Positions 6,661 through 15,278 of a stretch of 64,000 bases of DNA are shown in pieces (the stretch's first letter is position 1; each line of letters starts with the position of its first letter). The notes below the pieces were generated by a model. It had not been told where the DNA came from, did no database searches, and saw only the letters and a program-made list of their open reading frames with translations. The stretch is from positions 62,001 to 126,000 of the forward strand of contig SHZF01000005.1 in NCBI GenBank assembly GCA_009692425.1. The letters are read 5' to 3'. Source of the DNA: Myxococcales bacterium. Its GTDB lineage: Bacteria; Myxococcota_A; UBA9042. A program made the translations under genes and the position numbers.

Positions 6661-8293
6661 GCAGCGGCACCGGAGGCGGCGGGGTCGCGCGGGGCGGCAG
6701 GGGCACGGCGGGCACCGGAACGGCGGCGGCCGGCGGCGCTGAAGGTGCTGGTGGTTTGCGCGCGACTGCCGGCACGGCCGCGGGCACAGGAGCGGGCGCA
6801 GGGGGAGCAAGCGTGCTTCCAGCCGGCGCGACCGCTGCGGGACCGGGCGCATCGCGCTTGAGCGGCGCGATGTCGGGGCAGCCGTCGTTGTCTTCGAAGC
6901 TGTTGCGGTTTTCGGGGCTGAGCGGGCAGACGTCGTCGACATCCTTGATGCCGTCGCCGTCGTTGTCGGGCTCCGGGCAGCCGTCCTTGTCTTCGAAGCC
7001 GTCGATGTCTTCGATCTCCTTCGGGCAGCGATCGATGACGTCGGGCACGCCGTCCCGGTCGTCGTCGGGCTCCGGGCAGCCGTCCTGGTCGTCGGTGCCG
7101 TCCTTGTCTTCGGCCGTGCGTGGGCAGCGGTCGGCGGCGTCGGGCACGCCGTCCTGGTCGTCGTCGAGTTCCGGGCACCCGTCGTGATCCTCGAATCCGT
7201 CCAGGTCCTCGGCTTCGGTCGGGCAGCGGTCGGCCTTGTCGTCGATGCGGTCCGCGTCCTGATCCGCGGGCAGGGCTCCAGGCTCCAAGGTCACGGCCGC
7301 AAACGCGCGCAAGCCTGCCGAGCCGGGGCCGGTGGTCGGCGCGGCGCCCAGCCCGACTTGCAGGCTCCAGGCCGGGTGCAGGCGCACGTCGGCCCCGGCC
7401 AGCAGATCGACCACCAGTTGCCCCTCGGGCACGGCCGCCACGCCGGGTGCGGCGCGCAGCAGGTGCAGTTCTGCGCGGGCACGCCACGCAGTGCCGAGGT
7501 CGTGCGCGGCGCCGAGGCCGAACTGGAACTGTGAGCCGGTGCGCAATGCCGTCAGGCCGCCCGTGCCGGTGCCGGCGCCCGCGGCCGCGTGGATCGCCGC
7601 TCCCGTCGCGGGATCGACGGCGTGCGTCGCCAGTTCCTGCGTGCTCCGCAGCCGCGCGCCCAGGTTGGCGTCGAGCCGCAACGGCCCGCGCTGCCACGTC
7701 AAGAGCCCTTCGAGTTCGAGCGCCCAGGCGCCGCCCAGCCACGAGCCCGCGTCCGCCGTCGGCAGCCCCACGCCCATGCCCGCCGCGAGGTCGAGGTTGC
7801 CGCCGCCAGCCGGCCGCTCGAGAAGGTGGCGGCGCGCCTCGACGCGCAGATCGCCCAGCGCCGGACCCATCGCTTCGGGCTGCTGCGTCAGGTTGGGTCC
7901 CCCGCCGCGCACGACGATCGCCACCGGCAGTCCGAACGCCAGCGACCAGCCGCGCGCCAGCCCGAGTCCCGCGCCCACTTCGGCGATGGCGAGGTCGCCG
8001 ACAACCGTCTGCGTCCGCTTGACTCCCTGCCACGTGTTGACGAACCGCAACAGGCCGCGCCCGTAGCGCACCCCTGCCCGCACCGACGTCTCGCCCTCCA
8101 ACAGCGGCCGCGCCGACCGCAGCGCCAGCCCGTCATCGCGCTGCAAACCGGGCTTGAACCCATCGACATCGACGGCCGGCGCCGCGATTTCATGGGCCGC
8201 GACGTCGGCTGCAACGACTCCGCCGCCGAGCCCGACGAGCCCGACGAGTCCCGCCCTCACCCCTGCCGCCCGCCGCATCGCCCACGCACCCAC
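6632..8293 (-). CDS. Outer-membrane barrel with thrombospondin type 3 repeats
   Basis: This 553-aa exported protein starts at a GTG with GGAGG four bases upstream; an in-frame ATG five codons later (8278) is the alternative. After a signal peptide, residues about 30-345 look like an outer-membrane beta-barrel rich in Gly and aromatic strands. Then come about five calcium-binding thrombospondin type 3 repeats ('DxDxDGxxDxxDxCP': 'DDDQDGVPDAADRCP', 'DDDRDGVPDVIDRCP', 'DNDGDGIKDVDDVCP'), ending in a Pro/Ala-rich tail. In many OmpA-like proteins such repeats link the barrel to a peptidoglycan-binding domain; here that domain is missing and only the Pro-rich tail follows. The gene follows the carboxyltransferase gene after 162 bases on the same strand. 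Confidence 0.75.
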   Translation of the reverse strand: MGAWAMRRAAGVRAGLVGLVGLGGGVVAADVAAHEIAAPAVDVDGFKPGLQRDDGLALRSARPLLEGETSVRAGVRYGRGLLRFVNTWQGVKRTQTVVGDLAIAEVGAGLGLARGWSLAFGLPVAIVVRGGGPNLTQQPEAMGPALGDLRVEARRHLLERPAGGGNLDLAAGMGVGLPTADAGSWLGGAWALELEGLLTWQRGPLRLDANLGARLRSTQELATHAVDPATGAAIHAAAGAGTGTGGLTALRTGSQFQFGLGAAHDLGTAWRARAELHLLRAAPGVAAVPEGQLVVDLLAGADVRLHPAWSLQVGLGAAPTTGPGSAGLRAFAAVTLEPGALPADQDADRIDDKADRCPTEAEDLDGFEDHDGCPELDDDQDGVPDAADRCPRTAEDKDGTDDQDGCPEPDDDRDGVPDVIDRCPKEIEDIDGFEDKDGCPEPDNDGDGIKDVDDVCPLSPENRNSFEDNDGCPDIAPLKRDAPGPAAVAPAGSTLAPPAPAPVPAAVPAVARKPPAPSAPPAAAVPVPAVPLPPRATPPPPVPLPTAPTRLQK

Positions 8294-8455
8294 GTCGCCT
8301 CCACCCTGACCCGCCCGTTGCCTGCCCGGCTGCCCGGCGTCTCCATGCACCTCGTCTTCTTCCCCTTCCGGCTTGCCGTCGTCCGCTTGCCTGTCCTCAG
8401 TCCGGCTGTCACCCGCAGCATCCCCGCGCCGCGACTCAACTGGCACGGCGGTGCA

Positions 8456-10012
8456 CTACAGGGGGATGTTGCCGTGTTTCTTGGGAGGATTCGAGCCTCG
8501 CTTGCCTGCCAGCGCCTTGAGCGCCGCACACAGCCGCGGCCGCGTGTCCTCGGGCAGGATCACCTCGTCGATATAACCCAATTCCGCGGCTTTGAACGGA
8601 TTCGCGAACAACTCCCGGTAGCGCTCGACCAGTTCCGCGCGCGTTGCCGTCGGGTCCACCGCCCGCTTGAGCTCGTCGCGCCACACGATGTTCACGGCGC
8701 CGTCCGGCCCCATCACGGCGATCTCGGCGGTCGGCCACGCGAAGTTCAGGTCGGCACCGATGTGCTTGCTGCTCATCACGTCGTACGCGCCACCGTAGGC
8801 CTTGCGCGTGATGATCGTCACCTTTGGCACGGTGGCCTCGGCGAACGCATACAGAAGCTTGGCGCCGTGCCGGATGATGCCGCCGTGCTCCTGCGCGGTG
8901 CCGGGCAGGAAGCCGGGCACATCGACGAACGTCACGATCGGCACGTGGAAGCAGTCGCAGAACCGCACGAAGCGCGCCGCCTTCACCGAAGCGTCGATGT
9001 CGAGGCAGCCCGCCAGCACCGCCGGTTGGTTGGCGACGATGCCGACCGGGCGGCCATCGAGGCGCGCGAAACCGCACAGCATGTTGCGTGCGTAGAGCGC
9101 GTGGACCTCGAAAAAGTCGCCGTCGTCGACGATCGCGCGCAGCACGTCGTGCATGTCGTAGGGCTTGCTCGGGTCGTCGGGTACCATGTCGTGCAGGCGC
9201 GGGTCGCGGCGGTCGGCGGGGTCCGTAGCATTGCGCCGCGGCGGGGCATCGAGGTTGTTCGACGGCAGGAACGCCAGCAGTTCGCGCACGGTCGCGATCG
9301 CCTGCTTTTCGTCGTCGCAGGCGAAGTGGGCGACGCCCGATGTGGAGGCGTGCCGCAGCGCGCCGCCGAGGTCCTCCTGCGTCACGGTCTCGTGGGTCAC
9401 CGACTTGATGACGTCGGGCCCCGTGATGAACATGAACGACGTGCCCTGCGCCATCACCACGAAGTCCGTGATCGCGGGACTGTAGACGGCGCCGCCCGCG
9501 CACGGCCCCAAGATGAGGCTGATCTGCGGCACGACGCCCGATGCCATCACGTTGCGCAGGAAGATGTCGGCATAGCCGGCCAGGCTGACGACGCCTTCCT
9601 GGATGCGCGCGCCGCCCGAGTCGTTCAGGCCGATGACGGGGCTGCCGGTCTTGACCGCGAGGTCCATGACCTTGCAGATTTTTTCGGCGAACGCCCCCGA
9701 CAGCGACCCACCGAATACCGTGAAATCCTGCGCGAACACGTACACCGTGCGGCCATCGATCTCGCCGAAGCCGGTGACCACGCCGTCGCCCGGCACGCGC
9801 TTGTCGGCCATGTCGAAGTCGGTGCAGCGGTGCACGACGAGGCGATCGAGTTCCTGGAAACTGCCGCTGTCGAGCAGGGCCTCGATGCGTTCGCGCGCTG
9901 TCAGCTTGCCGCCCTCGTGTTGGCGCCGCTGCCGCGCCGCACCGCCGCCGTCGCGGGCCTGAGCGTCGAGTTCAGCGAGGCGGGCGAGCACGCGGTCGCG
10001 GCGGGTCGGCAT
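8456..10012 (-). CDS. pccB: Acyl-CoA carboxylase carboxyltransferase (beta) subunit
   Basis: This 518-aa protein is the carboxyltransferase subunit of a biotin-dependent acyl-CoA carboxylase (propionyl-CoA carboxylase type). It would transfer CO2 from carboxybiotin to an acyl-CoA in the cytoplasm. The N-half has '[13 protein letters not shown]', '[18 protein letters not shown]' and the acyl-CoA oxyanion region '[14 protein letters not shown]'. The C-half has '[20 protein letters not shown]', '[20 protein letters not shown]' and '[10 protein letters not shown]'. Length fits the family (about 510-530). The start at 10012 is chosen by family fit; an ATG at 10051 is in frame but neither has a clear ribosome-binding site. 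No biotin carboxylase gene lies nearby. It diverges from the phasin-like gene across two palindromic operators, suggesting shared control linked to acyl-CoA or PHA metabolism. Confidence 0.85.
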   Translation of the reverse strand: MPTRRDRVLARLAELDAQARDGGGAARQRRQHEGGKLTARERIEALLDSGSFQELDRLVVHRCTDFDMADKRVPGDGVVTGFGEIDGRTVYVFAQDFTVFGGSLSGAFAEKICKVMDLAVKTGSPVIGLNDSGGARIQEGVVSLAGYADIFLRNVMASGVVPQISLILGPCAGGAVYSPAITDFVVMAQGTSFMFITGPDVIKSVTHETVTQEDLGGALRHASTSGVAHFACDDEKQAIATVRELLAFLPSNNLDAPPRRNATDPADRRDPRLHDMVPDDPSKPYDMHDVLRAIVDDGDFFEVHALYARNMLCGFARLDGRPVGIVANQPAVLAGCLDIDASVKAARFVRFCDCFHVPIVTFVDVPGFLPGTAQEHGGIIRHGAKLLYAFAEATVPKVTIITRKAYGGAYDVMSSKHIGADLNFAWPTAEIAVMGPDGAVNIVWRDELKRAVDPTATRAELVERYRELFANPFKAAELGYIDEVILPEDTRPRLCAALKALAGKRGSNPPKKHGNIPL

Positions 10013-10092
10013 CAGCAGGTCCGGGCTCGGCGGGCGAGCGTGCGCGTGCATACCAGCGGAACGCGGGAGGTTCAAGCGCCCACGCGCCGATT

Positions 10093-10107
10093 TGACGCGA
10101 TGCGTCA
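10093..10107. promoter_or_regulatory. Palindromic operator, copy 1
   Basis: TGACGCGATGCGTCA: two perfect 6-base arms (TGACGC/GCGTCA) around GAT. With a second copy 32 bases away it lies in the divergent gap between the carboxyltransferase and the phasin-like gene. It is the sort of site bound by dimeric TetR-family regulators of acyl-CoA metabolism. No regulator gene is adjacent. Confidence 0.65.
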
Positions 10108-10115
10108 TTTCGGGC

Positions 10116-10143
10116 TTGACAGTTTGACGCGATGCGTTATCTT
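10116..10143 (+). promoter_or_regulatory. Promoter of the phasin-like gene
   Basis: TTGACA (10116-10121), a 16-base spacer and TATCTT (10138-10143) make a good sigma-70-type promoter about 45 bases ahead of the ATG. The second operator sits in the spacer between the two hexamers. Confidence 0.6.
10125..10139. promoter_or_regulatory. Palindromic operator, copy 2
   Basis: TGACGCGATGCGTTA, identical to copy 1 except for one base in the right arm; the match extends outward as TTTGACGCGATGCGTyAT in both copies. Centre-to-centre distance is 32 bases, about three helical turns, so two dimers could bind on one face of the DNA. Confidence 0.65.
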
Positions 10144-10185
10144 GCGTGGGCCGCTGCAGAACGCGTGCGGCGAGGAGAGCGATCC

Positions 10186-10854
10186 ATGTCTACCCGTCCC
10201 GAAATCATCGATGTCGACGCCGTGCGTCACGAAAGTCCCGATCAGGCCGCCGTCAAGGCCGCCCAGCGCCTGGTGCAGCGCCTGCTCGGCGAAGCGGCCG
10301 CCAGCCGGGTCGAGGCCGCCGTGCAGCGCATCGACGCGGCGCGCGCGCAGGCCCGCACGCAGTTCGAGTCCCAGGTCCACGATGCCCGCGGGCGCATCGA
10401 CGGCCTGGAGAAGAAGGCGCAGGACTTCGTCGCCACCGTGCAGACGACAGTGCAGAGCACGGTGCACGGAGCCGCGTCGGCGGCCAAGGAGACCGTCGCC
10501 AAAGAAAAGCAGGATGTCGAGAAGCGCTGGGAGGCGGTGGTCGGTCAGTTGATCGGTCGCATCGGCGACAAGCGCGGCGTGGCCGGCTGGCTCGACCTGC
10601 CGGACGACGTGCGCCGCGATCTGCTGACCGCCGTCGGCGTTGCCAGTGCTGAACAGGTCGCGAAGTTGCAGGAAGAACTCGCGGGGCTGCGTGCTGAGAT
10701 GAATGCGCAGTTCGTCGCGCTGACGGAACTGGCCGGTGGACTGGTGGAGGCCAAGGCGAAGCAGGGGGCGACGGCGGCAGTGGCAGCGACGGCAGCCGTT
10801 GAGCCGGACAAGAAGGCGAAGAAGAAGCCGGCGGCGGCGGCGGCGGCCGCGTAG
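10186..10854 (+). CDS. Phasin-like PHA granule protein
   Basis: This 222-aa protein lacks a signal peptide. It is almost entirely helical, with heptad-like amphipathic segments (residues about 20-115 '[15 protein letters not shown]', '[20 protein letters not shown]' and 140-190 '[18 protein letters not shown]'). It ends in a Lys/Ala/Pro tail ('[14 protein letters not shown]') like that of PhaF-type phasins, whose basic tail binds DNA and helps segregate granules. It would coat polyhydroxyalkanoate inclusions. GGAGAG precedes the ATG. The strong promoter carrying operators suggests regulated expression. The long Ala/Lys tail is compositional, so a generic coiled-coil or histone-H1-like protein is the alternative. 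Confidence 0.65.
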   Translation: MSTRPEIIDVDAVRHESPDQAAVKAAQRLVQRLLGEAAASRVEAAVQRIDAARAQARTQFESQVHDARGRIDGLEKKAQDFVATVQTTVQSTVHGAASAAKETVAKEKQDVEKRWEAVVGQLIGRIGDKRGVAGWLDLPDDVRRDLLTAVGVASAEQVAKLQEELAGLRAEMNAQFVALTELAGGLVEAKAKQGATAAVAATAAVEPDKKAKKKPAAAAAAA

Positions 10855-10904
10855 AAGCCGCCGGGCTGAGGGTCGCGCCTCTGTAGCGCGCCACCTTTTC
10901 GCCA

Positions 10905-11377
10905 TCACGGGGGCATGCGCGCCCGAAACGCCGCCCGATCCCGCCCACCGGCACCGAAGTCGAGGTCGAACCCCACGCGCAGCCCGGCACGGAACGTCCA
11001 CTCGTCGGCGCGTGCCGCCGGGCCCCACCACACCTTCTCGACCGACGCGCCCCAGCCGGCCAGCGGGATTGCATTGAGCCAGCGCAGCGAGCCGACGAGC
11101 ACCCGTCCCGGAGCCGCCGCCGCCGGAGGACCATCCCGCCCGCACCCGCCGCCGCGAGCGCCTGCTCTGCCGTCTGCGGGTTTGCTGTTTCGGTGCGCTG
11201 CAGCGTCCGCAGTGCGGCGTCTGCGCTGCCTCGTGGAGTGCGGCACAGGCTCTCGAGGGCGACGGGGAGCATCTCGTCGAGTTCGAAGCGGTCGATTTCC
11301 CACCCGCGCTGCGTCTGGATGGCGACCGGCACAAGGGTGCAGGCGACGACTGCGCCGGCCCATGCTAGACTATGCAA
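10905..11377 (-). pseudogene. Frameshifted lipoprotein/outer-membrane protein gene
   Basis: Two adjacent minus-strand frames form one sensible protein. The first gives a lipoprotein-like signal ('SLAWAGAVVAC') and 'RGWEIDRFELDEMLPVALES' up to 'EQALAAAGAGG'. The second continues 'PPAAAAPGRVLVGSLRWLNA' and 'FRAGLRVGFDLDFGAGGRD' to a stop at 10905. The switch falls near 11125-11140 in a CGG-rich run and corresponds to one missing base. The best start is a weak TTG at about 11377, overlapping the 5' region of the divergent sugar transferase gene. It may be a true pseudogene or an assembly error in the GC-rich run. Confidence 0.5.
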
Positions 11378-11413
11378 CCGCGCAGGGCCGCACCCCGCCG
11401 CGGCAACGACCCC

Positions 11414-12871
11414 ATGTACATCGAACGCCAACGCTCGCTGCGCAGCCTGTACGCCTTGCTCGACGCCATGAGCATCGGCGCGGCGTTCGGCACGGCGTTG
11501 GCCTTGCGCGCCCTGCACGTGGCGCTGCCGCTGGTTGGCGACATCCCGTCCACAGACTGGGAACTCGGCATGGCCGTACGCGCCGAATACGTGCTCCTGC
11601 AACTCGTCTCGCTGACCACCTGGGTGTGGGCGCTGCGCCGGCACGACCGGTGGGCCGTGACGCACCAGGGCAGTTGGCTGTTGTTGCTCGGCCATCATGC
11701 GCGCGCGCTCGGGTGGGCCATCCTGGCGACGGGCGCGGCCGTGTTCGCGTTCAAGCTCGAGGTCGTGTCGCGTCTTTTCTTCGGCTATTACTTTGCCGCC
11801 GGCGCCGTTTTTCTCGTCGCCAAGGACGGCCTGGCGCGCGCCCTGATCGACCGCCTGCGCCGCAGCGAGCGGTGGCCGCGCGCGGCGCTCGTCATCGGCT
11901 CGGGCCAGCCCGCGTCGTGGTTCACCCAGGCCCTGCTCGCCGCCGACGTGCCGGCCTACGATTTTGTCGGCGTCGTCGTGCCCGATGGCGACGTTCCGCT
12001 CGAACTGGGCGGCGCCCAGGTGGTCGGCTCGCTCGCGGACCTCGATCGGGTGCTTGTCGAGCGGCCCGTGTCCGAGGTCTTCGTGGTCGGTTCGGCGGCC
12101 CAACTCGCCGCGTTGGCGCCGGTGGCCCAACGACTCATCGAGCGCGGTCGCGTCGTGTCGCTGGTCAGCGCGCTGCAGGGCGGCACCCATGGGGTGCGCG
12201 GGCGCATCACGGAATTCGCCGGCATTCCCATGATCGCGTTCGGCCCGATGCCCAAAGACCCGTTCGGCGCGGCCGGCAAGCGGGCGCTCGATGTCGTGGG
12301 CGGCGGCCTGCTGTTGGCGGCGGCGTTGCCTGTCATGGCCTGCGTCGCGCTGCTTCTGCGCATCGTCGACCCGGGGCCCATGCTGTTCCGCCAGTTGCGG
12401 TTGGGGCGTGGGGGCCGCACGTTTGCCATCTTCAAGTTCCGCTCGATGCGGGCCGACGCTGAAGACGTGTTGCGCCGCGACCCGGTCCTGTTCGCTCGCT
12501 ACGTCGCCGCCGGCTACAAGCTGCCCGAAGCCGAAGACCCGCGCGTGTCGGCATTGGGCCGCTTCCTGCGCAAATCGTCGCTCGACGAACTGCCACAGCT
12601 GTGGAACGTCTTGCGCGGCGACATGTCGCTCGTGGGACCGCGACCGATCGTGCCAGCGGAAATCCAGAACTACGAACCGTACGCCGAACTGTTCCTGACG
12701 GTGCGTCCGGGGCTGACCGGCTTCTGGCAGGTGAGCGGCCGCTCGAAAGTCGGCTACCCCGAGCGCGCGTTCCTTGACCTCGACTATATCGCCAACCATA
12801 CGCTCGCCATGGACCTCGCGATCCTGCTGCGCACCGTGCCCGTTGTACTGCTGCGGCGTGGCGCGTACTGA
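11414..12871 (+). CDS. Undecaprenyl-phosphate sugar phosphotransferase (WbaP/WcaJ type)
   Basis: This 485-aa membrane enzyme belongs to the polyprenyl glycosylphosphotransferases, which move a sugar-1-phosphate from a nucleotide sugar to undecaprenyl phosphate, the first step of exopolysaccharide or O-antigen repeat assembly. Four to five N-terminal membrane segments (about residues 15-150) are followed by a nucleotide-binding-like domain and the C-terminal catalytic domain (Bac_transf, PF02397). The catalytic domain has '[10 protein letters not shown]', '[20 protein letters not shown]', '[19 protein letters not shown]' and '[14 protein letters not shown]'. All family motifs are intact. An ATG at 11372 in the same frame is an alternative start; neither has a good ribosome-binding site. 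No glycosyltransferase cluster follows, so it works with genes elsewhere. Confidence 0.88.
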   Translation: MYIERQRSLRSLYALLDAMSIGAAFGTALALRALHVALPLVGDIPSTDWELGMAVRAEYVLLQLVSLTTWVWALRRHDRWAVTHQGSWLLLLGHHARALGWAILATGAAVFAFKLEVVSRLFFGYYFAAGAVFLVAKDGLARALIDRLRRSERWPRAALVIGSGQPASWFTQALLAADVPAYDFVGVVVPDGDVPLELGGAQVVGSLADLDRVLVERPVSEVFVVGSAAQLAALAPVAQRLIERGRVVSLVSALQGGTHGVRGRITEFAGIPMIAFGPMPKDPFGAAGKRALDVVGGGLLLAAALPVMACVALLLRIVDPGPMLFRQLRLGRGGRTFAIFKFRSMRADAEDVLRRDPVLFARYVAAGYKLPEAEDPRVSALGRFLRKSSLDELPQLWNVLRGDMSLVGPRPIVPAEIQNYEPYAELFLTVRPGLTGFWQVSGRSKVGYPERAFLDLDYIANHTLAMDLAILLRTVPVVLLRRGAY

Positions 12872-12875
12872 TCGG

Positions 12876-12903
12876 CGCCGGGTCCACAGTGTGGCGCCCG
12901 GCG
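12876..12903. terminator. Hairpin between convergent genes
   Basis: CGCCGGG (12876-12882) pairs with CCCGGCG (12897-12903), and the loop contains a second palindrome CCACAGTGTGG. No T-tract follows on either strand, so termination would be of a hairpin-only or bidirectional kind. It sits exactly between two convergent genes. Confidence 0.4.
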
Positions 12904-12924
12904 GCCAGGGTTGCCGTCGTTCGC

Positions 12925-14682
12925 TCACGGTGCGACGCCGGGCATCAGTTGGGGCCGAATCGAGCGGGGGTCGCGCACTGCCTCGCGCGCATAGGCGATG
13001 ACGGCCGTGGGCCCCAGGTAGCGCTGGCTGTCTTCGACGGGCTCGTAGCCGGCCGCACGCAGTCGCACGTCGAGAAAGGTGCGCAGCGCGGCGAGGTCGA
13101 TCGAAGCCGGTGGGCCGGCTGGCGTCACCACGAGCGCATCGCGGTCGCCGGCCAGCACCAGCAGCGCAGGATTCGTAGCGAGCAGGCGGTCCAGCCGGGC
13201 CGTCGCCTGCTGCGGGGCCAGTGACGTCACAGCGACGCGGCGATCGAGCCGCCAGGGGTCGAGCAGCAGCGCGATCGCCAGCCCATGCCGACCCAGCGTC
13301 AGGATCGCACCCGTGTCGCCGGCCTGTTCGCGGGCGAAGCGCGTCACCTTGCGGGCGGCCATGCGCTCCGGTGCGTTCGTGTGGGCGAGCAGGTGCGCCG
13401 CCCCAAGGGCGAACACGATGGCCGCGACCAACGCCAAGGACCACACGAACGCGCGGCGGTGGGCAGCGTCGGCAGCACCCGCCCGTCCCCAGCGTGCCGT
13501 GAAAAAACCCGCAAGGCCGACGCCGACCAGCAGTGCCGCGGCCGGCCGCGCGGCAGCGAGCGCTTCGGCCAACCCATCTGCGGGTCCGCGCCAGGCGGCC
13601 TGCGCGACGTAGGCCAAGGATCCCGCCACGACCAGCACATGCGGTACAACGTCGCGGTCGCCCAGTGTCCGGGGCTGCGCGGACACCGGCCCCACGCCGA
13701 GCGTGTGCCAGCGGTCGGCTTGACCGGCTCCGCCCGCAGTGGCGCCCAGCGGTGCATGGTCAGCTTGGGTCACGGGGCGTGGGTCGGGCCGCACGATGCC
13801 GCGCCACAGCCCCCAGGCCGCCAGCAGCGCCAGCAACGCGCCCAGCCCGATCGACCACGCCGGAACCGCCAACATGTCGAGTTGGCGCGCCAGCACGCCG
13901 AATGTCCCGCCCGGCAGCAGCGCTGCCAGCGCCCCCGCCGCTGCCGCCGCCGCCCCTGCTGCATCCCCGGCGAGCGCCACGCCCCAGCCTGATGCGTCTG
14001 CCGCCAAGGCCGGGTCGAGCAACCAGCGTGCGGCCGGCGACGCTTCGGGCGCGAGCCAGCCCACGCAGGCGACCCGTGCGGCCAGAACGGCCACGGTGGC
14101 GGCCACCCACGAGCCGATCGCGACCGCCCGCGTCGCCGGCAGGGCAACTGCGCGCCAGCCCTGCCACAGACCGGCCGGCACCACGAGCAGGGCCGGCGGC
14201 GCCAGCCAACCCACCGCCAACAGCGCGCCGGCCGAACCGAGCAGCCGCGGCCGATCGCCATCGCGCAGGCCGACCCGCTGCAACCACAGCGCGGCCAGCC
14301 CGCCCGTAGACACCCACGCCGCCAAGTCGATCCGATGGCCGGCCTCGATGCCGAAGGGGGCCATCGCCAGGACAAGCCCCGCCAACAGCCCCGCGACGCT
14401 GCCCCAGCCTGCGGCCTGCGCGTAGGCCACGGCAAGCACCGGCAAGGCGATGTCACTGAGCAGCGCGGGCAGCCGCAGCAGAAAGCCCACACCACCCACC
14501 GCGGTCAGCCAGCCAGCGAGCAGGCGTGGCACGAGTTCAGGCGTAGGCACGCCCGGCCATAGCGCAAGGCCGGCCTCGTTGGGCGTCACGTCCACGGCGA
14601 TCAACGCAACCGCACGCACCGCAAAAGTGATGAGCGTGATGCGGAGCAGCAGGGTGCGGAGGTCGCGCGGGTCGATCGTCAT
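12925..14682 (-). CDS. Multi-spanning membrane protein, glycosyltransferase-39-like
   Basis: This 585-aa protein has about a dozen hydrophobic segments separated by short loops, followed by a soluble C-terminal part (about residues 450-585). The N-terminus has 'ITLITFAVRAVALIAVDVTP' and then 'NEAG' in the first periplasmic loop. This recalls the DE-containing first loop of dolichyl-/polyprenyl-phosphate-mannose mannosyltransferases (GT39/PMT, GT83), but the second acidic residue is not clear. It could transfer a lipid-linked sugar in the periplasm; the neighbouring polyprenyl-phosphate sugar transferase makes that attractive. I start it at the ATG at 14682. It is convergent with the sugar transferase and divergent from the ATP synthase genes. 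Confidence 0.55.
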   Translation of the reverse strand: MTIDPRDLRTLLLRITLITFAVRAVALIAVDVTPNEAGLALWPGVPTPELVPRLLAGWLTAVGGVGFLLRLPALLSDIALPVLAVAYAQAAGWGSVAGLLAGLVLAMAPFGIEAGHRIDLAAWVSTGGLAALWLQRVGLRDGDRPRLLGSAGALLAVGWLAPPALLVVPAGLWQGWRAVALPATRAVAIGSWVAATVAVLAARVACVGWLAPEASPAARWLLDPALAADASGWGVALAGDAAGAAAAAAGALAALLPGGTFGVLARQLDMLAVPAWSIGLGALLALLAAWGLWRGIVRPDPRPVTQADHAPLGATAGGAGQADRWHTLGVGPVSAQPRTLGDRDVVPHVLVVAGSLAYVAQAAWRGPADGLAEALAAARPAAALLVGVGLAGFFTARWGRAGAADAAHRRAFVWSLALVAAIVFALGAAHLLAHTNAPERMAARKVTRFAREQAGDTGAILTLGRHGLAIALLLDPWRLDRRVAVTSLAPQQATARLDRLLATNPALLVLAGDRDALVVTPAGPPASIDLAALRTFLDVRLRAAGYEPVEDSQRYLGPTAVIAYAREAVRDPRSIRPQLMPGVAP

Positions 14683-14693
14683 GGCGGGTCGGC

Positions 14694-14745
14694 AGGGTAG
14701 CGGGCGTGCGGTTGCTTGACCATCCCCCGCAGTGCGTGCTAGGTA
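14694..14745. promoter_or_regulatory. Divergent promoter region, membrane protein / atp genes
   Basis: On the plus strand TTGACC (14716-14721) with TAGGTA at an 18-base spacing could drive the atp genes. On the minus strand TGGTCA (14722-14717), 17 bases and TACCCT (14699-14694) could drive the membrane protein gene with an almost leaderless transcript. The two -35 hexamers overlap, so the polymerases would compete. The -10 boxes are poor, hence low confidence. Confidence 0.3.
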
Positions 14746-14845
14746 GCGCGCCGCGTTTGCGCCGGTTCCCGCCGGCCGAATACAAAGCTGTGCATTTTCA
14801 GCAATACGATTCGAAGTCTCCCCTACGCAGCCTGACCTCACCGCG

Positions 14846-15271
14846 ATGTCGCACTACAACCCACCCCGCGCGCCCGCTTCGGTGATCGCGCGGACTGAAC
14901 GCACCCACCTTGGGCTTGCCGCAGCGGCGGTCGCGGTGGCGCTTGCGTTCGCCGCGCCGGCATTCTGGACCGGACTCCTCACAGGGGCGCTGTTGGGCGC
15001 CGCGAATTTCCGGGCACTGGCGTTCCTGACGGGCCGCATGATGGACCCCGAACACGGCTCGCGGCATGCCGCCATCGGCCTGCTGCTGGTGAAGTTCGCC
15101 GTCCTCGCCGGCGCCATCGGAGCCGTGCTGACGTGGTTCGAACCCGACGGTCTGGCGCTGCTGCTCGGGCTGACCTTGGCGCCGTTGAGCCTTGCCGTGA
15201 CCATCAGCTTGTCTTCGAAGTCCGCCACGTCTTCGCCACCTGTCAACCCGCTGGCGCCCCCCGCTGCGTGA
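14846..15271 (+). CDS. atpI: ATP synthase protein I-like membrane protein
   Basis: This 141-aa protein has four predicted membrane helices and lies directly before F0 subunit a. Size, topology and position match AtpI (ATP-synt_I, PF03899), which assists c-ring assembly and possibly ion uptake. Helix 2 has the family-like 'GLLTGALLGAANFRALAF' and a basic-acidic loop 'GRMMDPEHGSRHA' before helix 3. It ends 7 bases before the atpB start. Sequence conservation in this family is weak, so the assignment rests mainly on context. Confidence 0.7.
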   Translation: MSHYNPPRAPASVIARTERTHLGLAAAAVAVALAFAAPAFWTGLLTGALLGAANFRALAFLTGRMMDPEHGSRHAAIGLLLVKFAVLAGAIGAVLTWFEPDGLALLLGLTLAPLSLAVTISLSSKSATSSPPVNPLAPPAA

Positions 15272-15278
15272 GGAGCCG

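Noticed and set aside
7589-10552. A 987-codon plus-strand open frame across the carboxyltransferase gene
   Set aside because: It is an antisense shadow of the barrel and carboxyltransferase genes and runs in another frame into the phasin-like gene; no recognisable domain.
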